A model generated the notes under the pieces. That model was not told where the DNA came from. It worked only from the letters and a program-made list of their open reading frames with translations, and did no database searches. Of a stretch of DNA of 28,544 nt, positions 22,551 to 28,544 are shown piece by piece. A program made the translations under genes and the position numbers. The stretch covers positions 1 to 28,544 of the forward strand of contig CAZPHN010000027.1 of NCBI GenBank assembly GCA_964586765.1, given 5' to 3'. Position 1 is the first letter of the stretch. Each line of letters opens with the position of its first letter. This stretch comes from UBA3263 sp964586765 (GTDB lineage: Bacteria > Bacteroidota > Bacteroidia > Bacteroidales > Muribaculaceae).

Positions 22551-24557
22551 ATGAAGCTGAAATTAGCTATGCCAATCGCTATTTGCTGCGTTGCCGCAGT
22601 CGGCTGCCAGAAGCATGCCACACCCGACCCTGAAATCGACTATACGGTTGACCGTTTTGCCGATATCGAGGTTCTTCGCTACACCGTTCCCGGTTTTGAC
22701 TCACTGAGTCTTGACCAGAAGAAAATGATATACTATCTAAATGAAGCTGCTATTGCCGGTCGCGACATAATCTGGGACCAGAACTGCAAATATAATCTTC
22801 CCATACGCGCGATGCTTGAAGCTGTTTACACCAATTATGACGGCGACAAGACAACGGATGACTATAGGGCATTCGAAACCTATCTGAAACAGGTAGAATT
22901 TGCCAACGGCATTCATCACCATTACAGCATGGATAAATTTACTCCGGCGTTCAGCCGCCAGTGGCTTACGGAAGCGGTTGCAAAACTTCCCGCTGAGGCT
23001 CAGCCGGCTGATTTCGAAGAGCTTGCCGAGGTAATTTTCAATCCGGAAATAATGTCCAAGCGTGTCAATCAAGCCGACGGTGTGGACCTGATAGCCACTT
23101 CAGCGTGCAACCTGTATGGTGGCGGCATCACTCAGGAAGAAGTCGAGGCATATTATAACAAGCTGAAAGACCCGAAGGATGAGACTCCCATCAGCTACGG
23201 ACTGAATTCCAAACTCGTGAAGCTTGACGACGGTACCATAGTTGAGGAAGTCTATAAAGTAGGTGGCGTTTACGGCAAACAGATAGAAAAGATATGCGAA
23301 CTGCTTGCCAAGGCAGCGGAATATGCCGAATCGACCGCACAGAAGAACTATATCGACAAGCTGATAGAGTTTTATCAGACCGGCTCACTGCAAACATTTG
23401 ATGAATATTCAATCCAGTGGGTTGAAGACACTCAGGATTGTGTTGACTTTATCAACGGCTTCATAGAAAGCTATGGTGACCCCTTAGGCATGACCGGACA
23501 GTACGAGTCAATAGTCAACTTCAAAAATGAGAAAGCAAGCCACCGCACGGAAGTAATTTCAGAAAACGCACAGTGGTTTGAGGACCGCTCACCGGTAGAT
23601 GAACGCTTCCGCAAACCGGAAGTCAAGGGTGTAAGCGCGAAGGTAATCACCGCCGCCATCCTTGCCGGCGACTCATATCCCGCTACCCCCATCGGTATCA
23701 ATCTTCCCAACGCAAACTGGATACGGGCCGCCCACGGTTCAAAGTCAGTTACACTTGAAAACATCACCGAGGCATACGACATTGCAGCCCGTGGCAACGG
23801 ATTTGCCGAAGAATTTGTAATTGATGAACCTACCCGCAAGATGATGGAAGATTACGGCTATCTGACCGATAATCTCCACACTGACCTCCACGAATGTCTC
23901 GGTCACGGTTCAGGCCGTCTGCTGCCGGGCGTTGACCCCGACGCACTCAAGGCCCACGGTTCGACCCTTGAAGAAGCCCGCGCCGACCTCTTCGCGCTGT
24001 ATTATCTTGCCGACCCGAAGTTGGTTGAACTCGGACTGATTGACAATCCCGACGCCTATCAGGCAGAATATTACAAGTATATCCTTAATGGTCTGATGAC
24101 CCAGCTGGTACGCATAGAACCGGGCAAGGACGTTGAGGAAGCACATATGCGTAACCGTCAGCTCATTGCAAAATGGGTGTTTGAAAAGGGCGAACCGGAC
24201 AATGTTATCGAATTGGTAAAACAGGACGGCAAGACCTTTGTTAAAATCAATGACTATAAGGCTCTGCGCGGTCTGTTTGGACAGTTGCTCGCCGAAGTTC
24301 AGCGCATCAAGAGTGAAGGCGACTATGAAGCCGGACGTCAGTTGGTAGAGAACTACGCCGTTAAAGTGGACCGCAATATCCACGATGAAGTTCTGGAACG
24401 CTACAACGCACTGAATATCGCACCCTACAAGGGATTTGTCAACCCGGTTTATACCCCGGTTACTGATGAAAACGGCGAAATAACCGACATCAAGGTAACC
24501 TATACAGAAGATTTCCTGCCTCAAGTGCTCCGCTATTCAAAGGAATATTCATTCTGA
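22551..24557 (+). CDS. M49 (dipeptidyl peptidase III-type) zinc peptidase, lipoprotein
   Basis: Peptidase of 668 residues that would remove dipeptides from the N terminus of short peptides. It carries the M49 zinc site HECLGH (His447, Glu448, His452) and the downstream EEARAD motif, with Glu475 as third zinc ligand; the 22-residue gap between the two motifs matches bacterial rather than human enzymes. The HECLGH form is that known from Bacteroides DPP III. The N terminus is a lipoprotein signal (MKLKLAMPIAICCVAAVGC, Cys19), placing the enzyme outside the cytoplasm. Such proteins are sometimes mislabelled dihydrofolate reductase. Its stop codon shares one base with the next gene's start. Confidence 0.9.
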   Translation: MKLKLAMPIAICCVAAVGCQKHATPDPEIDYTVDRFADIEVLRYTVPGFDSLSLDQKKMIYYLNEAAIAGRDIIWDQNCKYNLPIRAMLEAVYTNYDGDKTTDDYRAFETYLKQVEFANGIHHHYSMDKFTPAFSRQWLTEAVAKLPAEAQPADFEELAEVIFNPEIMSKRVNQADGVDLIATSACNLYGGGITQEEVEAYYNKLKDPKDETPISYGLNSKLVKLDDGTIVEEVYKVGGVYGKQIEKICELLAKAAEYAESTAQKNYIDKLIEFYQTGSLQTFDEYSIQWVEDTQDCVDFINGFIESYGDPLGMTGQYESIVNFKNEKASHRTEVISENAQWFEDRSPVDERFRKPEVKGVSAKVITAAILAGDSYPATPIGINLPNANWIRAAHGSKSVTLENITEAYDIAARGNGFAEEFVIDEPTRKMMEDYGYLTDNLHTDLHECLGHGSGRLLPGVDPDALKAHGSTLEEARADLFALYYLADPKLVELGLIDNPDAYQAEYYKYILNGLMTQLVRIEPGKDVEEAHMRNRQLIAKWVFEKGEPDNVIELVKQDGKTFVKINDYKALRGLFGQLLAEVQRIKSEGDYEAGRQLVENYAVKVDRNIHDEVLERYNALNIAPYKGFVNPVYTPVTDENGEITDIKVTYTEDFLPQVLRYSKEYSF

Positions 24558-25126
24558 TGAATCAGGAAGATTTAGAAAAAGCACTTGAAACCCTTCGACG
24601 CGGAGGCATCATACTCTACCCCACAGACACGGTCTGGGGGATAGGGTGTGACGCTACGCGCGCGGATGCCGTAAGCCGCATTTTCCAACTTAAGGGGCGA
24701 GAGGACAGCAAAGCCATGATTACGCTGATAGACAGCGAAGAAAACCTTGAGCGATGGGTTGACGGAGTTCCTGAGGTAGCCTATGAGCTACTTGAGGCTG
24801 CGGTCAATCCGCTCACGGTTATATATGATTCAGCCGCAGTCCCCCCTCTTGCCTCAAATCTTGCCGCACATGACGGCTCGCTTGCCGTCAGAGTTACCCA
24901 CCATGAGTTCAGCCGCGAACTTTGCCGCCGACTCAGACGCCCTCTGGTATCGACATCAGCCAACATTTCCGGACAATCCACACCGCGGACATTTAAGGAA
25001 ATATCGCCTGAAATCATCAAAGGAGTGGACTATGTATGTACCTCAGAACGCAACCAGATTAACTCAAAGCCGTCAACCATAATGAAGCTGACCCAATCAG
25101 GGGTCATCACCATCATACGCCCTTAA
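24557..25126 (+). CDS. tsaC: L-threonylcarbamoyladenylate synthase
   Basis: Makes threonylcarbamoyl-AMP from threonine, bicarbonate and ATP, first step of the t6A modification in tRNAs that read ANN codons. The 189-residue protein is a YrdC/Sua5 domain: ALETLRRGGIILYPTDTVWGIGCDA, then FQLKGREDSKAMITLI, and later RRPLVSTSANISGQSTPRTF. It lacks the extra C-terminal domain of Sua5, so TsaC is the better name. It is fused in transcription with the peptidase gene before it (one-base overlap) and the sugar transferase gene 8 bases after it. Confidence 0.93.
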   Translation: MNQEDLEKALETLRRGGIILYPTDTVWGIGCDATRADAVSRIFQLKGREDSKAMITLIDSEENLERWVDGVPEVAYELLEAAVNPLTVIYDSAAVPPLASNLAAHDGSLAVRVTHHEFSRELCRRLRRPLVSTSANISGQSTPRTFKEISPEIIKGVDYVCTSERNQINSKPSTIMKLTQSGVITIIRP

Positions 25127-25134
25127 AAATAGCA

Positions 25135-26571
25135 ATGGCAATCCTTTCAGTAAAAATACGCAACAGGCTACGCGCCAAATATATCTGCACCGACTATTTG
25201 ATGTCGAATGTGGCTATTTTCGCGTATAATATCATAAGGGCAAGCCATGTTGACTGGGTTTCGAGCATATGGACATACTACGGGATGGGCACCGTAATAT
25301 TAGGACAGTTGTTATTTCCGCTAATGCTGATGGGGATATACTGGCTTACAGGATATTACTCAGATGTTGAGAACCGCTCGCGCGCACAAGAGCTGATAAC
25401 GACCATCTGGTCAGCCATAATAGGCGCGATGGCGGTGTTTTTCCTTGCCCTTGTCAACGATATGCCGCAACGGCGTCTGCCGGCAATAGAGAGTATCATA
25501 CTTTTAAGCTGTATAATCTTTGTATGCGTCTATACGGGACGCTACCTTATTACGCGTCTTGAAGTCCGCGCCATTCACTCACGCACCAAGTTCCAAAGCG
25601 CACTCATTCTCGGAACGGATACGGACGCCATAACGCTTGCCAACCGCATAAATTCACTGCCCAAGGGCATTGGCATGACAGTTACATCGCTCGTAAAGCT
25701 GCATCCGGATGAAATTCCGGCGGCAGGAAGCGAAAAGTATACCTTAATCGAATTTGACAAACTGACCGAGCTATGTGAGCATCAGGCAGTATCACACATC
25801 ATACTTTCGCCGAGCCTTAACCGCGACCGCGAGGAGCAGACACGACTTCTGCGCACGGTTTTCCCGCTCGACGTTTCAGTTTACATCGCGCCGGACGTAG
25901 ACATGATTCCGGTAGCCGCCTCACGTCGCATTTCAAACGTTATCGGCGAGCCGCTGATTTGCATTTCAAGCGCAAACATTTCGGCAAGTAGCGCAAACGT
26001 AAAGCGACTGATTGACATCTGTATATCGTCAGTTGCATTGATTGCACTCCTTCCGGTCTATGCCATTATTGCCTTAGCTATCAAAATGGATGACGGAGGT
26101 CCGGTATTCTTCACACAGGAACGCATGGGACTGAGAAACCGCCCGTTCCATATATATAAGTTCCGCACCATGAAGGTCAATGCGGAGAAAGGAAACAAGC
26201 CTGAACTCACTTCAGATGATGACCCCCGCATTACGCGTACCGGGCACATCCTACGTAAATACAGACTTGATGAACTGCCGCAGTTCCTCAATGTGGTCCG
26301 CGGCGAAATGTCAATAGTCGGACCACGTCCCGAACGCCGTTACTTTGCCGAGCAAATTGCCGCCATAGTTCCGTTCTACCACATGATTTATCAGGTCAGA
26401 CCGGGTATAACCTCATGGGGTATGGTTCGTTACGGATATGCGTCGACCATCGAGCAGATGATTGAGCGTCTGCGTTATGACCTTATTTATCTTGAAAATA
26501 TCTCTCTTTCCACTGATTTGAAAATAATCCTTCATACCTTCAATACCGTCATTAGCGGTCAAGGGAAATGA
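25135..26571 (+). CDS. Polyprenyl-phosphate sugar-phosphate transferase (WcaJ/WbaP type)
   Basis: Starts surface polysaccharide synthesis by moving a sugar phosphate from a nucleotide sugar to undecaprenyl phosphate in the inner membrane. The 478-residue protein has four to five N-terminal helices (about residues 20-140), a soluble Rossmann-like middle region (about 145-285) and the C-terminal bacterial sugar transferase domain from about 290. That domain has a membrane hairpin, FFTQERMGLRNRPFHIYKFRTM, DDPRITRTGHILRKYRLDELPQF and SIVGPRPE, the last being the conserved signature. Sugar (glucose, galactose or N-acetyl sugar) cannot be told. Two-domain build matches WcaJ-like enzymes of Bacteroidota exopolysaccharide systems. 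It lies 8 bases after tsaC. Confidence 0.92.
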   Translation: MAILSVKIRNRLRAKYICTDYLMSNVAIFAYNIIRASHVDWVSSIWTYYGMGTVILGQLLFPLMLMGIYWLTGYYSDVENRSRAQELITTIWSAIIGAMAVFFLALVNDMPQRRLPAIESIILLSCIIFVCVYTGRYLITRLEVRAIHSRTKFQSALILGTDTDAITLANRINSLPKGIGMTVTSLVKLHPDEIPAAGSEKYTLIEFDKLTELCEHQAVSHIILSPSLNRDREEQTRLLRTVFPLDVSVYIAPDVDMIPVAASRRISNVIGEPLICISSANISASSANVKRLIDICISSVALIALLPVYAIIALAIKMDDGGPVFFTQERMGLRNRPFHIYKFRTMKVNAEKGNKPELTSDDDPRITRTGHILRKYRLDELPQFLNVVRGEMSIVGPRPERRYFAEQIAAIVPFYHMIYQVRPGITSWGMVRYGYASTIEQMIERLRYDLIYLENISLSTDLKIILHTFNTVISGQGK

Positions 26572-26587
26572 AGCTTCCACCGAATAT

Positions 26588-28405
26588 ATGTCTGAAACAT
26601 CAACCGAACATCCCGCCAACGAATCATCGCGCATCAATGCCGCTATGCTACGGTTTCTGCACTGGCGTCAGCACCATATCAAAGAGAAGAATTTCGTATT
26701 GGTGCTTGCGTTAGCCGTAGGCATAATCTGCGGGTTTGCCGCCCTGATACTCAAATGGCTCATCCACTTTATCTCGACTGTACTGACAGGACACCTGAGT
26801 CAGGTGGGCGGTAACTGGCTCTATATAGTTTATCCGGTTTTAGGCATACTGATTACGGGGCTTTATGTACGATACGTGGTAAGGGATAATATCAGCCACG
26901 GCGTAACACGGGTATTGGAAGCGATTTCGCAGAACAAGTCACGACTGAAGGCACATAATATGTATACATCCGTCGTTGCCAGCTCAATCACCATAGGATT
27001 CGGCGGCTCGGTCGGCGCAGAGGGTCCGATTGTACACACGGGCGCAGCCATAGGGTCGCAGTTAGGGTCTCTGTTCAGGATGTCACCGCGAATTTTAATG
27101 CTCCTCGTAGGGTGTGGAGCTGCGGCAGGCATAGCCGGCATTTTCAAGGCTCCGATTGCGGGAATGCTGTTCACGTTAGAGGTATTGATGCTCGACCTGA
27201 CAACGGCATCGGTCATGCCGCTGCTGATAGCGTCAATTTCTGCCGCAACCGTGGCGTATACATTCTCAGGCACAAATTTTGAGTTCTTTTTCATACAGAG
27301 CGAGGACTTTGCAACCGCACGTATTCCGTATGCCATTCTGCTCGGTGTAGCCTGCGGATTTGTGTCGCTATACTTCACCCGCGCCATGAACATGATGGAA
27401 AATATGTTCAGCAGGCTGAAAAAACCATGGAAAAAGACCCTTGTAGGCGGAATAATTCTCGCAACGCTCGTTTTTGTGTTTCCCCCACTCTATGGCGAAG
27501 GTTACGGAGCAATAATTGACCTGTTGGGCGGCGACCCATCACAGATAGTCGAGCAATCCGTGTTTTACACTGAGAGGTACTCGACTATGGCTGTCGGCGT
27601 CTTTATTTTCGCCATCATCATGCTTAAAGCGTTTGCAACCTCGGCAACAAACGGAGGAGGCGGTGTGGGCGGCACATTCGCGCCATCGCTCTTCGTAGGC
27701 TGTATGTCGGGATTTCTTTTCGCATACATTATTAATAATGCGTTCGCGCTTGACTTGTCAACGAAGAACTTCGCGCTGATGGGTATGGCAGGAGTCATGT
27801 CGGCGGTCATGCACGCCCCGCTTATGGCTATCTTCCTGACAGCAGAGCTTACGGGCGGGTATAATCTTTTTCTGCCTCTGCTCATTGTAAGCACAATCGC
27901 GTACGGAACCATCAAGACTTTCGAGCCATACAGCATCTACACCATGCGACTTGCGCAGCGCGGCACCCTGCTTACCCATCACAAAGATAAGGCGGTATTG
28001 ACGCTGCTGAAAATGGATTCTGTTGTCGAGACTGACTTCCTGAAGGTCAGACCGGATATGTGTCTGAAAGAGATGTGTGACGTCATAGCACAATCATCGC
28101 GCAACCTGTTTCCGGTAATCGACAACGACGGCAGACTGCTGGGCATTGTGCTTCTTGACGATATCCGCAACATTATGTTCCGTCCGGATCTTTACCGGCG
28201 GATGTTTGTCAATAAGTTTATGACTGCTCCTATTGCAAAAGTAACAATCGGCGACAATATGGAGAGCGTAATGAAGACTTTTGACGATACAGGAGCATGG
28301 AATCTGCCCGTAGTTGATGAAAATGACCGATATGTAGGCTTTGTATCCAAGTCAAAGATATTCAACAGCTACCGACGCGTATTGAGGCATTACAGCGATG
28401 ACTGA
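26588..28405 (+). CDS. ClC-family chloride channel/antiporter with CBS domains
   Basis: Membrane protein of 605 residues with about ten or more helices (residues 38-450) and a C-terminal pair of CBS domains (about 465-600). The anion-pathway motif GGSVGAEGPIVHTGAAIG contains Glu145, at the position of the gating Glu in ClC proteins. GGGVGGTFAPSLFVG is the second conserved motif. The usual GSGIP motif is replaced by NISHGV, a common variant in Bacteroidota ClC proteins. The CBS pair may sense nucleotides. It follows the sugar transferase by 16 bases and is the last gene before the initiator tRNA. Channel versus H+/Cl- exchanger is not settled by the sequence. Confidence 0.92.
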   Translation: MSETSTEHPANESSRINAAMLRFLHWRQHHIKEKNFVLVLALAVGIICGFAALILKWLIHFISTVLTGHLSQVGGNWLYIVYPVLGILITGLYVRYVVRDNISHGVTRVLEAISQNKSRLKAHNMYTSVVASSITIGFGGSVGAEGPIVHTGAAIGSQLGSLFRMSPRILMLLVGCGAAAGIAGIFKAPIAGMLFTLEVLMLDLTTASVMPLLIASISAATVAYTFSGTNFEFFFIQSEDFATARIPYAILLGVACGFVSLYFTRAMNMMENMFSRLKKPWKKTLVGGIILATLVFVFPPLYGEGYGAIIDLLGGDPSQIVEQSVFYTERYSTMAVGVFIFAIIMLKAFATSATNGGGGVGGTFAPSLFVGCMSGFLFAYIINNAFALDLSTKNFALMGMAGVMSAVMHAPLMAIFLTAELTGGYNLFLPLLIVSTIAYGTIKTFEPYSIYTMRLAQRGTLLTHHKDKAVLTLLKMDSVVETDFLKVRPDMCLKEMCDVIAQSSRNLFPVIDNDGRLLGIVLLDDIRNIMFRPDLYRRMFVNKFMTAPIAKVTIGDNMESVMKTFDDTGAWNLPVVDENDRYVGFVSKSKIFNSYRRVLRHYSDD

Positions 28406-28412
28406 GCCGAAT

Positions 28413-28453
28413 GGTTAACAAATTTTAACGCGTCAAAATTTGGTCAAACCAAA
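28413..28453. repeat. Inverted repeat between ClC gene and tRNA
   Basis: Perfect 8-bp arms CAAATTTT (28419-28426) and AAAATTTG (28435-28442) with loop AACGCGTC; outer arms GGTT and AACC add a weaker second layer. The right arm contains the -33 TTG of the tRNA promoter. It could end the ClC mRNA or bind a regulator. Confidence 0.6.
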
Positions 28454-28470
28454 TAAAAAGGCTAACTTTG
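28440..28470 (+). promoter_or_regulatory. Promoter of the initiator tRNA
   Basis: TTG (28440-28442, part of TTTG), 20 bases, then TAACTTTG (28463-28470) match the Bacteroidota consensus. Transcription would start near 28476, some 15 bases before the tRNA. Confidence 0.7.
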
Positions 28471-28491
28471 CACCCGTAAAACAAAGGACAT

Positions 28492-28544
<53 letters not shown>

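Noticed and set aside
22551..24557. Dihydrofolate reductase, a label sometimes attached to this family
   Set aside because: The protein is 668 residues with a lipoprotein signal and M49 zinc motifs; there is no DHFR fold signature.

Overview
This window looks like chromosome of a gut-type Bacteroidota, order Bacteroidales. Base composition is near 50% GC, higher than typical Bacteroides, so a Muribaculaceae-like member is my best guess (inference). The support is Bacteroidales-restricted families (DUF5063, DUF5715, Wzi-type barrel proteins), several Bacteroidota -7 promoter elements (TAnnTTTG) and no consistent Shine-Dalgarno sequences. Coding density is very high. The longest gene-free stretch is about 150 bases (10911-11058), so no gap exceeds 300 bases.

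Layout. (1) 88-1392, minus: type II NADH dehydrogenase. (2) 1456-2214, plus: membrane-anchored DUF5715 protein with M15 peptidase-like residues. (3) 2248-10910, plus: eleven tightly packed genes, apparently one operon. It begins with housekeeping genes (yicC, gmk, nadD, DUF5063, cdsA), continues with surface-polysaccharide genes (CpsB/CapC-type phosphatase, Wzi-like barrel, small lipoprotein) and ends with three nonulosonic (sialic/legionaminic-type) acid genes: LegB-like dehydratase, NeuD-like acetyltransferase, NeuB-like synthase. (4) 11059-18572, minus: an eight-gene transport operon, read from 18572 downwards. It holds an ABC ATPase, a membrane protein, a GntR/YtrA-type repressor, a MacB-type ATPase, two MacB/FtsX permeases, a MacA/HlyD-like adaptor and a TolC-like channel. 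(5) 18680-22470, plus: dxr, rseP and an RlmI-like methyltransferase. (6) 22551-28405, plus: M49 peptidase lipoprotein, TsaC/Sua5, a sugar-phosphate transferase that starts surface glycan synthesis, and a ClC channel with CBS domains. (7) 28492 to the window end: an initiator tRNA-Met cut by the edge.

How they work together. Region 3 joins nucleotide, NAD and phospholipid precursor genes to envelope glycan genes, and the priming transferase in region 6 could act in the same surface pathway. Region 4 resembles the Firmicutes ytr arrangement (YtrA repressor plus two ABC systems) adapted to a Gram-negative envelope by an adaptor and an outer-membrane channel. Its promoter has a good TTTG-N21-TACCTTTG match. 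A 22-bp imperfect palindrome (GTGTT...AACAC) lies where transcription should start and is a strong candidate for the repressor's own operator. A second structure, a perfect 13-bp inverted repeat with a 4-nt loop, lies inside the repressor gene.

I found no CRISPR array, insertion sequence, prophage or rRNA. The points most worth following are the repressor operator and intragenic hairpin of the efflux operon, and the incomplete nonulosonate set.
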